NCBI GenBank assembly: GCA_029204225.1
Contig: CM055106.1
Coordinates: 14,636,393 to 14,696,392, forward strand
DNA length: 60,000 nt
Direction: 5' to 3'
DNA from: Diphasiastrum complanatum
Taxonomy: Eukaryota > Streptophyta > Lycopodiopsida > Lycopodiales > Lycopodiaceae
The translations under genes and the position numbers were made by a program. This document shows, in pieces, positions 45,300 to 55,198 of this stretch (its first letter is position 1; each line of letters begins with the position of its first letter). The notes under the pieces are model-generated. The model saw only the letters and a program-made list of their open reading frames with translations, ran no database searches and was not told where the DNA came from.

Positions 45300-45455
45300 T
45301 TCGTGAATCTTTCGTGTTCGCGAACCATTTGTCTTCATCTGCTTTGACTTTCAAGTTCGAGAACCGTTCATCTTTGTTTCCTTTGACTTTCGTGTTCGCA
45401 AAACTTTTCGTGCTTCGTGTCTCCTGACTTTCGTGTTTGAGAACATCTTCGTCAG
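45300..45455. repeat. Four imperfect ~40-bp tandem repeats
   Basis: The motif (T)GACTTTCGTGTTCGCGAAC and variants recurs near 45304, 45343, 45382 and 45425. Parts of the unit are self-complementary (TTCGCGAA). Confidence 0.6.
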
Positions 45456-45498
45456 GCTGAGGGTTGAAAGCTAGCAAGGCTTTGTAGCTAGAAACATT

Positions 45499-45631
45499 TC
45501 ATTTCTTCAGCTCCCTCTCAAAGCATGATAGCTTCAAAATCCCGAGACTGCTCCTTTGTCTCTTAAAGAGTCCTTTGTCTAGGGCTTTAGTGAAGATGTC
45601 AACAACCATGTCTTTCATTCCGATGAAGGTG
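45499..45631 (-). pseudogene. Copia RNase H C-terminal fragment
   Basis: The minus-strand frame contains MKDMVVDIFTKALDKGLFKR and SSLGI, the conserved end of copia RNase H (ADxxTKxL...LGI). Homology ends at 45631, where the Gyp-D LTR starts, so Gyp-D appears to have inserted into this older Copia. Confidence 0.8.
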
Positions 45632-46480
45632 GTTGTTGGCTGATTCTGATGAATCCCCAAGATACTCGGACAGAGCAACTCAAGAGAACCTCTCACCTTA
45701 GACCGAGGAGGTCTCTGAGAAGATGAGACTAATGAAGACTGAGAGCCGGGTATGCGAGCCGAGGAATACTAGTTAGTAATGACAAGTAAGAATTGTGTAA
45801 GCCTCATGGTGAATCCCGGAAGATGGAATGCCCATGTAGGAACTAGTATTTCTAAGCAAATGTAATAAATGCAAGTAGACCTCTCTTAAAGAAAGTAGAG
45901 TGAGCCACCTTTTGATGGTGACCTCTAGTGGAGAGCATTTTTCCACTTCTAATTTGTGAAATGTGGAAATTCCACTAGGATGTCACCTAAGTAGCTCTCT
46001 TGCTTATTTAAGAGGCTCCCTCTTTGTGAAGAGGAGCTTTTTGTGATTTGTATCAACTCCATGCTGAAATGAGAAGAGCCTTCACGAGTTTGGTGCAACC
46101 ATTGAGCTCCTTGTTCAGGCTTGTTTCTTGAGTGATGCATTTATGATCTTGCCCTTCTCTCCTTTTGTGTGTGGTTGTGGACTGTAGAGTGGATTAGATT
46201 TGCTGCTTTTGTAGAGTGGATTAGCTTTCTTGCTTTCTTGTGGATTAATGTAGGAGCCAGCATTCAAGTAAACTAAATAGGCTAGAAATGTGGCATAAAT
46301 CTTGCATATTCTCTAACATTCTAGCTCTTGATGTTCTTGGGATGTCCAAGAATCAAAAGGCTGGTTAGTTTTTTGATTCTTGGACTTCTAATATGTTGTA
46401 GATTAGTTTCTTGCTTCTTGTTTTGTGGATTTATGCAAGTTCAGTGTAGTGTAGGATCTGATTTCAATCCGTTTTTAGAG
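45632..46480 (+). repeat. Gyp-D1 5' LTR (right border approximate)
   Basis: The LTR includes a promoter-like TTATTTAAGAGGCTCCC near 46005 and downstream T-rich sequence. Its partner at 49802 ends early, so the right border cannot be set by comparison. Confidence 0.6.
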
Positions 46481-47049
46481 TAAGTAGCAGTAGAAACTAC
46501 TGAACGTTCATTGGTTTGCATGCTGATCTGTGAATGAGCATTCTTGCCTTGCATCATCTATGTAAAATGTAAATGTGTTCAAGAGTGACGTCCCTGAGTA
46601 GTCCTCTGACAGGCAGGACATAAAATCTATACTACAACGTCTACCTGTTTCCTTCTGTCTGGTTTGGCATCGTAAAGTCAAGAAACCATCTAACAAATGC
46701 CTTTGATCCTGGTAACAGGCAGAAACGGTTCTGAAGAAGAGGCAAGAAAGAAACGTAGAAACAACAGATCCTTTGGAAAAGGAGATTTGTAAATATATGG
46801 CGCCGTTGCCCATTGAACTCCAACACATTCTACATACAGAAGAACCGCAACCTTGTCCACGCTCAGATCCCTGCAGCAACATTCCAAATCTTTAAACAAA
46901 TTTGAGTTCCTACACACTTTCCAGAGCCACATCGTTGGCTACATCATTACCCAAATCCATGAGTTGTTAGCCTCGCCAATCACTTGTAAACAAACACTCT
47001 AACAGACCTGGGTTTCTTTCACCTCCGGCTCACGCTCCTCACGCTTGAA

Positions 47050-47690
47050 ATCTCAACCGGAGCCCCAGTTTTGAATCTCAACCGACACAACCTATCAATT
47101 ATCAACCGACAGCAAGTGTGCAATCTGAACCGACGGTCATTCCGTTACATCTCGACCGACGGTGATCAATTGAAATCTCGACCGACGCCCATCTCTCAGA
47201 TCTCAACTGACGGTCAGTATTAAATCTCGACCGAAGACCTGTGTTAGATCTCAACCGACGATTAGTATTAGACTTGACCGACGACCTGCGTTAGATCTCA
47301 ACCAACGCCCATCTCTCATATCTCAACCGACGGCCTCAGTCAAATCTCAACCGACGGCCACTGTCAAATCTCAATTGATGGCCTCAGTGAGATCTCGATC
47401 GATGCAGTATATCAGATCTCAACCGGCGGTCCATATTACATCTCAATCGATGACCATCCAATCCAATCTCGACCGACGGCCCTGCGTTAGATCTCAATCG
47501 ATGGATAGTGTCAGATCTCAACCGACGGCCTCAATCAGATATCAATCGACGGCCTCAGTCAATCTCAACCGACGACCCTGCGTTAGATCTCAACCAACGG
47601 ATAGTGTCAGATCTCAATCGACGGCCTCAGTCAGATCTCAACCGACGGCCTCAGTTAGATCTCAACCGATGGCCACTATTTTGTCAAAAT
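47050..47690 (+). repeat. Minisatellite of ~24 bp, about 26 units
   Basis: The unit is close to GATCTCAACCGACGGCCTCAGTCA, with many single-base variants and a steady 23-25 bp period from 47050 to about 47672. Because 24 is a multiple of three, later units stay in frame (47375-47692) and encode an octapeptide close to VRSQPTAS. The array ends immediately before the gag frame. The stop and the gag start overlap as ATGA at 47689-47692. Confidence 0.92.
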
Positions 47691-48516
47691 GAGTAACATC
47701 AAAATGACAAAAGACAAACGTGTACGAGACTATATCGAGCATTTCAAACGCCTCAAAAGTCAAGTACAAGAACAGCCCTCCGAACAGATGCTCATCATCT
47801 GGTTCTTAGTCGGCCTTCCAAGATGGATTAGACCCGAGCTTAAATCCAATGTTGAATACATGAGTCTAAAGTTAGCTATGTCTGATGCCATCAAGGAAGA
47901 AGACGAAGGATCAGATGTTGATGAATCCAGGGAAAGGCGAGCACCACGTGCTCCTGTCCATGAGTCAAAGCTGATCGAGGACACCCGAGATCAGCTTTGG
48001 AAATCCCAGTTGGAATTGCTTAATAAACAACACCAACTACAGATGGAGAACCTCACCAATGAGTTTCACACTACCTTGAAGTCTATCCAAAGCAATATGC
48101 TTGGTCAGCCAAACCCTGCACAGGTACCTTATAGACGAAAAACAATATGGTGCCCACACTGCCGGGCTACGCATCCTATTGATGCTTGTCCTTCATATCG
48201 ACCTATCCAAGCGCATACAATCCAACAATATGAAGAACACCCATCACAGTCTAGACATGCATTGCTTTATCAAGAATATCCATCAGAAAGTCCAGAATCA
48301 TTAGCCATACAAGATGGCTATGCCGTTATACAAGGGCCACTACACACCAGATGTTTCATCTGTGGTGAAACTGGCCACTTCATGGTTGATTGTCCAGTTA
48401 AGACCCAGTACCATGCTGAGTGTCCCGACTGTATCAAGAGACACAATTTCAAAGACTGTCCAAAACAACCGACCAAGATCCTACCTGCCCGTCACGTCAA
48501 TTATGAATCACAATAG
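47689..48516 (+). CDS. Gyp-D1 gag-like protein with three zinc knuckles
   Basis: The 275-residue frame begins inside a Retrotrans_gag-type domain (VRDYIEHFKRLKSQV, then FLVGLPRWIRPELK near residues 38-53). It continues through an acidic segment, a predicted coiled region (about 95-140), and three Cys/His clusters: WCPHCRATHPIDAC, CFICGETGHFMVDC and CPDCIKRHNFKDC. Only the second has the standard CCHC spacing; the other two are close variants. The usual first half of gag is absent, and the minisatellite occupies its place. Gag would form the particle and bind RNA. The frame is intact, but an N-terminally short gag may not assemble. Translation could start at 47689 or the protein could be a 3' exon product. 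Confidence 0.7.
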   Translation: MSNIKMTKDKRVRDYIEHFKRLKSQVQEQPSEQMLIIWFLVGLPRWIRPELKSNVEYMSLKLAMSDAIKEEDEGSDVDESRERRAPRAPVHESKLIEDTRDQLWKSQLELLNKQHQLQMENLTNEFHTTLKSIQSNMLGQPNPAQVPYRRKTIWCPHCRATHPIDACPSYRPIQAHTIQQYEEHPSQSRHALLYQEYPSESPESLAIQDGYAVIQGPLHTRCFICGETGHFMVDCPVKTQYHAECPDCIKRHNFKDCPKQPTKILPARHVNYESQ

Positions 48517-49801
48517 GATCTTCACGACAACACAACACGAGCACCATAGCAATACAACAGTTAAATCTGCTGCCCAACCGAGAAGTTTCTTGCAAACTTC
48601 TACAACACCGCACAATACGCCAGAAAGGTAAGAAGACAGATGGACAATCCAAAGAGACTCAATCAGAAGAAGTACCCCAGTCGCGACGAAGATCCTTCAG
48701 AAAGGGAAACACAAACATTGGAAAATCAGTCTCTTTCTTCAACCAATCTCTTGCCATACTTTTGCGCCCATTTTCATGCCTATCGTGCACACCATCTACC
48801 GTTGTCACCACCATCATTCCTTCCATTTTATTTGTTTATCATCTATTTACTATTCTTTTGAGAAATCCCAAGTTTTGATAGTCTTACTGAAGCAGCTGAT
48901 AGATCATTGCAAATGTCATGTGGAGACCAACTGCCACCTACAATGGATGATCAGCCAAATGAAGATCTAAGAAGCAGGCGAAGCAGCCAGAACAAACAAA
49001 GAGAAAGATCCAAGAAGCTAAGGAGGAAAGGACAAAACTTAAGCAACAGATGAGCCAGATCAAGAAACTCTCTGGAGCAATGATAGTTGAATCCCCTCTT
49101 ATGAAGCCCAAAGAGATCCAAAAGTAACGGATCAAAAGAAAGAGCTACAGAAAAAAGAAAGATGGAGACAACGTGAACCTGCAAATAAAGTGAGCTCCTC
49201 ACCTAGCAAGTGGTGGTCAAAGCTCGACATTGCAAGGGTCCAAGGCTGCAACTATAGAACTATCAGTTCCTTCATCTTTTCACCAAGCCTTCATCACGTT
49301 TCCTACCACCAATTTTTTTTTGAATCCATCCCCTTGAGACTAATAACCAAAGTTGGTGCAACCTGCAGATCAAAGGTTTTCCTTGAGACTAGAACTTCAA
49401 CTGAGGGAAGAACCACGGAGACACCCAGAAGAAAATGGAGGATACAGACCTCCTAGAAGATAGAATCTGCCTAGAAACCAAAGATGAAACCGTCAATGGC
49501 AGATACGAGTGACTAAACAAAGAGACACATGGAAAGCACTCAAGCATGCAAGTTGTGAAGCTGCTGAGAGCTCTCCAATTTTGAGAATGTCAACCACTTA
49601 TAGCAATAAGACATTCTGGTTAAACTGCGGCAATTTGTGAAAAATAGTTTTTGTGATAAAGATTGGCGACTATAAGCACTTGGTTTTATGTAAGAAAACG
49701 AGGATCTACGCTTTTCCAAGTGACGATTGCCAATGCAAAGAGAAGCGACATCGTCCAATATGAGTTGCAGTGGGTCCTGCAACACATTAGGGGTGGGATG
49801 A
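48517..49801 (+). other. Gyp-D1 internal 3' region, no recognised protein
   Basis: There are short frames only. Near its end it holds the shared pre-polypurine motif (TGGTTTTATGTAAGAAAACG then GGATCTACGCTTTTCC at 49681-49718) and the polypurine tract at 49786-49801. Confidence 0.6.
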
Positions 49802-50418
49802 TGTTGGTTGATTCTGATGAATCCCCAAGATACTCGGACAGAACAACTCAAGAGAACCTCTCACCTTAGACCGAGGAGGTCTCTGAGAAGATGAGACTAA
49901 TGAAGACTGAGAGCCGAGTATGAGAGCTGAGGAATACTAGTTAGTAATGACAAGTAAGAACTGTGTAAGCCTCATGGTGAATCCCGGAAGATGGAATGAC
50001 CATGTAGGAACTAGTATTTCTAAGCAAATGTAATAAATGCAAGTAGACCCCTCTTAAAAAAGAAAATAGAGTGAGCCACCTTTTGATGGTGACCTCTAGT
50101 GGAGAGCATTATTCCACTTCTAGTTTGTGGAATGTGGAAATTCCACTAGGATGCCAACTAAGTAGCTCTCTTGCTTATTTAAGAGGCTCCCTCTTTGTGA
50201 AGAGGAGCTTTTTGTGATTTGTATCAACTCCATGCTGAAATGAGAAGAGCCTTCACGAGTTTGGTGCAACCATTGAGCTTCTTGATCATGCTTGTTTCTT
50301 GAGTGATGCATTTATGATCTTGCCCTTCCCTCCTTTTGTGTGTGGTTGTGGACTGTAGAGTGGATTAGATTTGCTGCTTTGTAGAGTGGATTAGCTTTCT
50401 TGCTTTCTTGCTTTCTTG
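49802..50418 (+). repeat. Gyp-D1 3' LTR, truncated
   Basis: This is nearly identical to 45632-46248 and then breaks at a TTGCTTTCTTG repeat, where another Gyp-D internal fragment begins. Confidence 0.8.
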
Positions 50419-51423
50419 AGTCCCATAAGCAGTTGGACCAAGTGAGAAGGACCTACAAAAGGTTTTGGATAAAGTGAACCAACTATAGAACACTGCGTGC
50501 AAGGCCCAAGCAGAAAATTCTGACCGAAACCCAAGGGACAAAAATGAAGATGACGGTGTTGTAGGACACGTCGAGTCAACATTCCAGCTGGATGGTAATA
50601 TGGGATCAGATGGGAAGGAGATCAAATCCGTCTCTGGAAGTATCTCAACCCTCCTACCCAGCTACAAAACTTCCCATTGTTCAATGTTGGAATTCTCTCA
50701 AACCTTCGTGCCCACACACCTCGTTCTCCAACCATCACTCCCCCATCCCCACCTGAGTCGACCCTTGAGACCACACCAAGGACCTCCTGAGACATACAAA
50801 GCCCAGCGAGATGAGTTCATGAAATAACTTAGCTCTCCCAATGTCGCGTTCAATCTTATCGAGAATCCTATCCCTGGTCAACCACCAAGTTCATGCCACC
50901 CTCACCCGATCACAACCCACCTGACCTACCGAAACCAATGCTGATACTGAAGAGATTGGTGACCCCCAAGATGAGCAGCCGACCACTCGAAGCTTTTTGC
51001 CGCAACCTGCAGGTTTCAACGCAAGTGAAGCTTAGCCCTCAACCAGTGAAAGGGCTAGAAAGAAAGACAAAGGTGCCAAGGCCCTTGATGAATATTTGTC
51101 AAGGCCCCCACAAAAGCTAAAGGCAACCTAGCAAATCAAGCCAAAACCCAAGATGGCTGATACTCGAGAGTTTGAGAAGTTCGGAAGGAACTACCCTCGA
51201 ACCTTGAGAGGCAAAAGAGAAGACCAAAGCAAATATCCTACGAGGTGAAATAAAGCCCTAAGGACAATAGGAGGCTGCAAGAATACCTACGGGCACCATC
51301 CTGGAATAGAGTTGATCCATTCTACATGCCTATCAAAAGAAGAGATCCATGGCCAACGAAGTGACCAAAAGATGAACCTATCAATTGGCAAGTGATTCCA
51401 GGGATGATGTTGTAGTGGGATGA
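50419..51423 (+). pseudogene. Gyp-D2 internal 3' fragment
   Basis: This matches the inverted fragment at 29682-30310. Two frames, at 50600-50827 and 50893-51120, correspond to one broken reading. It ends with GTTGTAGTGGGATGA before an LTR start. The protein is not recognised. The proline-rich composition suggests a disordered polyprotein segment. Confidence 0.55.
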
Positions 51424-51620
51424 TGTTGGTTGATTATGATGAATCCCCAAGATACGAGGCCAAAGCTATTCAAGAGCACCTCTCACCTTAGACCGAGGAG
51501 GTTTGTGAAGAAATGGATGAAGAATGAGAACCGAGAAATGCCAATTAGTGTGACAGATAGAAATTGTGTGAGCCCCAAATGATGTAGGAGCTAGTATTTC
51601 TAGGCAATTGTAATAAATGC
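51424..51620 (+). repeat. Gyp-D2 LTR start, truncated
   Basis: The segment begins TGTTGGTTGATTATGATGAATCC and follows the Gyp-D LTR for about 190 bp before breaking. Confidence 0.75.
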
Positions 51621-51639
51621 CTCGGTCGAACACCTATCA

Positions 51640-52118
51640 GAGTCCTACTTCTAGTTGATGTAAAAACACATTGCAAATAGTTCTTGAATGCTGAAAATCT
51701 AATCTAACATGCAACAAACATAATCAAGAAACAAGAAATAGAAGCTAAATAAAAAGTATTTTAAGTGCAAGAATCAAGAAACACCCATCTCTTGATTCTT
51801 GGACTCCCCAAGAACATCAAGCACTGAAATGTAAAAGAGTTTGCAAGATCTATGCCACAATTTCAGCCTATTTAGTTTACTTGAATTCTTGATTCTACAC
51901 TAATCCACAAAGTATAAATCTAATCCACTCTACTCCACATTCCACCATTTGTGATTCACCATGAGGCTCACACAATTTCTATTGGTCACACTAGTTAGCA
52001 TTTCTCAGCTCTCATTCTTCATCCATTTCTTCTTCAGAGACCTCCTCGGTCTAAGGTGAGAGGTGCTCTTGAACAGCTTTGGCCTCGTATCTTGGAAATT
52101 CATTAGAATCGGCCAACA
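51640..52118 (-). repeat. Gyp-D LTR, inverted, with internal deletion
   Basis: The right edge (complement TGTTGGCCGATTCTAATG) is an exact LTR terminus at 52118. Directly beyond it begins the Ulp1-H3 locus. The order (LTR start forward, LTR inverted) suggests recombination between oppositely oriented copies. Confidence 0.7.
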
Positions 52119-52462
52119 AGATTCAAGTCGAGAAGTCTTAGTTCTCAGCAATCTTTTCCTTCAGTCCATTAAGGATGAAAACAACACCTTGGCACAGTGT
52201 CTGTTTAGTGGATGCAAACCACTCACCAAGTACCTGCTTGTGCCATATCATTCCAAGTAAGACAATTTATTTGCTTCTTGATGTTAATAGCTTTATCATT
52301 GGCATTCCAATTTGAAATTATATGTCAGAATTGCATCTAATGGACTGTCTATTTTATTTTGCAGTGACCACTGGAGCTTAAACCTGATCTCTTTCAAGAT
52401 ATCTGTAGATAATGTGACTAAACTTTTGAAAATATCAGAGGTCAACCAACCTGCTTACCCCC
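52119..52462 (+). pseudogene. Ulp1-like protease segment, copy 1
   Basis: The exon to 52256 encodes DSSREVLVLSNLFLQS through CKPLTKYLLVPYHS. A 108-bp intron (GTAAGA 52257, TTTTGCAG ending 52364) follows. The next exon starts NDHWSLNLISF, formed across the splice. The HW pair is the catalytic His region of C48 (Ulp1/SENP) cysteine proteases, which cut SUMO or related substrates. The catalytic Cys block is not seen. The 5' end is missing because the Gyp-D LTR ends at 52118. Copy 2, 1032 bp downstream, repeats this segment. Confidence 0.65.
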
Positions 52463-52468
52463 AAAGGA

Positions 52469-52677
52469 CCCTTCTACCATAGTTTTCACCAGATCACTAG
52501 GAATGATCTTGGCAGTTATATTAGGTTCACACCTGCAAAACTTCAATGCCTTCAAGAGGCTGTCGAGGATTATCAGAGACTATTTTTGAAGACTCTTTTT
52601 TGCTAGCCATACATGCCAAGCGAGTTATTATAATGCCAAAAGATTTTCAACTCATGTATAGGATGTGTGATAGGTAT
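52469..52677 (+). pseudogene. Histone H3-like fold, copy 1
   Basis: The segment aligns without gaps longer than one residue to the H3 histone fold. Starting PFYHSFHQITRNDLGSY then IRFTPAKLQCLQEAVEDYQ (52469 onward, alpha1 to alpha2), it continues after a frame change with FEDSFLLAIHAKRVIIMPKD and FQLMYRM (52585-52677, end of alpha2, loop 2, alpha3). Canonical H3 has LQEAxExY, LFED, AIHAKRVxIMPKDxQL at the same places. The T run at about 52580 is one base shorter than in copy 2, which explains the frame change. Residues differ enough (DYQ, MYRM) to exclude a recent copy of a host H3 gene. Confidence 0.8.
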
Positions 52678-52949
52678 TTTAGATTACATATGGGTGAGCC
52701 ATATGCACCCAGACCCGATCCCTTAGATAGGAAAGACCTCCCTACCAAGAGGCCGAGGAAGCATCAAGTCCCTAAGAGGGCTCCAAAGAAAGTCAGGAGG
52801 ATGAAAGTCTCTCCTTCTGGTGAAAATGTAGATAATGTGGCACTGGATTCGGTTGTAAATACGGCTACAACCAATCCAGTTAAACTTGTAGATACTACTA
52901 TTCCACCACCACCTCCTCCTCCTCCCAAAATTCTCTCACATATAGATTC
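52678..52949 (+). pseudogene. Basic and proline-rich linker after the H3-like fold
   Basis: In the same frame as the H3-like end come DRKDLPTKRPRKHQVPKRAP and KKVRRMK, a strongly basic stretch that looks like a nuclear localisation signal. A spacer follows, then a run of eight prolines near 52903-52926. It connects the H3-like fold to the next protease segment without a break. Confidence 0.7.
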
Positions 52950-53463
52950 GGACGAATATTTGAAATTTGAAAATGACATATCAGATGTTGTTGATAGAAT
53001 AGGAATTCCATTTTGTTTCAGATTAGAGGAACTTGAATTTTGCATAAATTTTAGAACTATTGATTGTTTAGATCTGAAGAACAGATAGGCTTCTATCAAT
53101 GATCATGTGATAGAGTTTGGGGTTCAGCTCTTGCAATTTGACATTACAAGGGATTCAAGCCGAGAAGTCTTAGCTCTCAGCAATTTTTTCCTTCAGTCTA
53201 TTAAGGATGGAAACAACACCTTGGCACAATGTATGTTTAGTGGATGCACACCACTCACCAGATACCTGCTTCTGCCATATCATACCAAGTAAGACAATTT
53301 ATTTGTTTCTTGTTGTTAATAGCTTTATCATTGGCATTCCAATTTGAAATTATTTCTCAGAATTGCATCTAATGGAATATCTATTTTATTTTGCAATGAC
53401 CATTGGAGCTTAAACTTGATCTCTTTCAGGAGATCTGTAGATAATATTATTAAACTTTTGAGA
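52950..53463 (+). pseudogene. Ulp1-like protease segment, copy 2
   Basis: From about 52950 the frame encodes RIGIPFCFRLEELEFCINF, then ASINDHVIEFGVQLLQFD (the WLND..I.FY..LL type start of Ulp1 domains), then SREVLALSNFFLQS and TPLTRYLLLPYHT to 53288. A TAG at 53086-53088 is the only stop in 52546-53292. The intron donor at 53289 is intact, but the acceptor reads TTTTGCAA at 53389-53396 where copy 1 has TTTTGCAG. After it comes NDHWSLNLISFRRSVDN. Confidence 0.7.
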
Positions 53464-53822
53464 GTTTTGTTAGGGTTCACACCCGTGGAACTTCGGCGCC
53501 TTCAAAAGGCTATTGAGGATTATCAAAGCCTATTTTTTGAAGACACTTTTTTGCTAGCCATACATGCCAAGCGAGTTATTATAATGCCAAAAAGTTTTAA
53601 CCTCCTGTATAGGATGCGGGATAGGTATTGTAGATTACTATGGGTGAATCATTTCCACCCAAACCCAAACCCTTAGATAGGAAAGACCTCCCTACCAAGA
53701 GGCCCAGGAAGCAGTCAAAGATGAATTCAGCTAGTAATACTCATAAGGATATTGACTCGATCTTGCCGACAATCTGTAAATACATTCCATTAGAGAATGC
53801 CAAGGCAAGGGAATGGAAGTAA
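53464..53822 (+). pseudogene. Histone H3-like fold, copy 2, in frame with the protease HW segment
   Basis: The frame 53344-53676 runs from the protease segment (NDHWSLNLISF) straight into GFTPVELRRLQKAIEDYQSL and FFEDTFLLAIHAKRVIIMPK, SFNLLYRMRDRY (H3-like 53476-53628). The alpha1 region present in copy 1 is deleted here. A frameshift follows near 53640, after which KDLPTKRPRKQ restarts the basic linker, ending at 53822 after ...NAKAREWK. Alpha2 and alpha3 are complete, including the IHAKRV/IMPK core. Confidence 0.75.
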
Positions 53823-53958
53823 ATCATGTCCATTTTATCAACATTTTAAAATCAACAAATAACTCGTTCAATTGTGGATGATGTACTTTGTATAATGCAA
53901 AGTTATTTTTTGAGTGGTACAACCTTCAACAGGATGTTGATATTTCAAAGGTAATTTA
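53823..53958 (+). pseudogene. Ulp1-H3 locus, exon end before the Copia-B insertion
   Basis: An exon-like stretch ends ...GATGTTGATATTTCAAAG at 53950, followed by the donor GTAATTTA. The 24-kb relative has the same boundary (GATATTGACAAG then GTAATATT). The Copia-B target duplication ATTTA (53954-53958) lies inside this donor-side intron sequence. Confidence 0.55.
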
Positions 53959-54609
53959 TGTGAAAGATTCAACTAGTTTTCTCACATTTTGCTATATTTC
54001 CATATTTGGCATATTGAGGCCAAAACTTGTTTTATACTTAGAGATTGACTTTTCAAAGTTCATTAGTCTAAATTTAATTTGAATAAACACTTTTTGAAAG
54101 TGTGGGAAAGTTAGAATGCGAGTTTGAGTGGATTCAAATTTGAATAGTTGGGTACATTGAATCTAGACCCAAAATTAGTAGAGTTAGCATTTTGGTGTGA
54201 AAGCCAAGTGGCCAAATACGGTTTGGACCTATTATAAAAGGATGTAACACATGGAGAAAGCATTCTTCTCTCTTCTCTATCTCATTTCATGCTTATACAT
54301 GGTTCTCTTGGATTCTACTATCCATTGGTGCACTATCTTGGTGATTGCTTGCAATTCTATGTATAGAATGATCTATATTTGTTATTTTTGGATCCACACG
54401 TGTGAAATATAGTAGCTTGTTGGTTTTGTATGGACAACAACAATACTTTATCATTTCATTCAAGTTTGATCAAGTTCTATTGGTATTTGCATCTCATTTT
54501 GTGTGTAGATGCTGATTTTTTTACATTGGTGAGATTTGCTAGTGTATTTCTCTTTCTAACCAAAGATCATTCAAGTAGATTGGATCTTAAGGATCTAAAA
54601 TCTTTCACA
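53959..54609 (+). repeat. Copia-B 5' LTR
   Basis: The LTR starts TGTGAAAGATTCAACTAG and ends AAATCTTTCACA, with an inverted terminus TGTGAAAGAT / ATCTTTCACA. A TATAAAAGGATG box lies near 54233 with the 5' leader beyond. Confidence 0.93.
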
Positions 54610-54621
54610 TGGTATCAGATC
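54610..54621 (+). promoter_or_regulatory. Copia-B primer binding site, decayed
   Basis: TGGTATCAGATC directly follows the LTR. It differs from the tRNA-Met site at its second-last base. 54622-55198 is the untranslated leader. Confidence 0.85.
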
Positions 54622-55198
54622 TTGTATGAAGGAAGAAATCAGATCTATCAATGATTTGGTGAAGATATCAAGTCTAGAGCATGCTAGAGAGGATTCTAGA
54701 CCAAAATCGAGTTTTTTGCTTTTGTAGATTGGATCTTTTGTAGATCAAAACACTATATAGGTCAATATACTTGATTAATTCCAATTTTTGAATTCACATA
54801 CTGGATTTGGCCAATTTTTTGATCATTGGATCAGCCTAAGTGGTGGCTTATAGATTGCATATCAAATTTTTAGCATTTGCATGTAGATTTGGAATAGTCA
54901 ATTTTTGTGATTTTGTCAAAACCCTAATTTTGATTGGATCTCTAGATAGTGAGGTTTTTGGACTTCATTTGAATGTGTTTCAATCTTAGGAAGTGGCAAA
55001 AGTCGTTAGATTGAGGATAGATCATAGGTTGATCAAGATTCCATGATTCTATGTGTTGATTTGCTTGGATAAGTGCTAGAAGAGAATTTGTGAGATAGTT
55101 TCAAATCTTGGTGATTATTATTGAAAGAATTTGTTGTTGTTCGAAGGAGTGCTTTGTGCATTGAAATAGGTTGAAAGATAAGATCAAGTCATTGCTAC

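Larger units (their letters stand above)
45632..50418 (+). mobile_element. Gyp-D1: Gypsy-like element with gag only
   Basis: Two LTRs in the same orientation begin TGTTGGYTGATTCTGATGAA at 45632 and 49802 and are nearly identical over their first ~600 bp. A purine tract (CATTAGGGGTGGGATGA) precedes the second. Between them lie a minisatellite and a gag frame, but no protease, RT or integrase that I can see. The 3' LTR is cut near 50418. No initiator-Met primer site is found after the 5' LTR, so its primer is unknown. Confidence 0.7.

Noticed and set aside
47375-47692. 105-residue repeat protein as a separate gene
   Set aside because: The frame is open because a 24-bp repeat keeps phase. No independent start context or domain. 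Kept only as a finding about the element.
52903-52926. Polyproline run as a simple microsatellite
   Set aside because: It lies in the same frame as the H3-like end and the Ulp1 start, so it is better treated as part of the protein.
52546-53088. A normal host histone H3 or CENH3 gene
   Set aside because: The residues after alpha3 are not H3, the flanks encode a protease, and the frame carries a stop and a shift.
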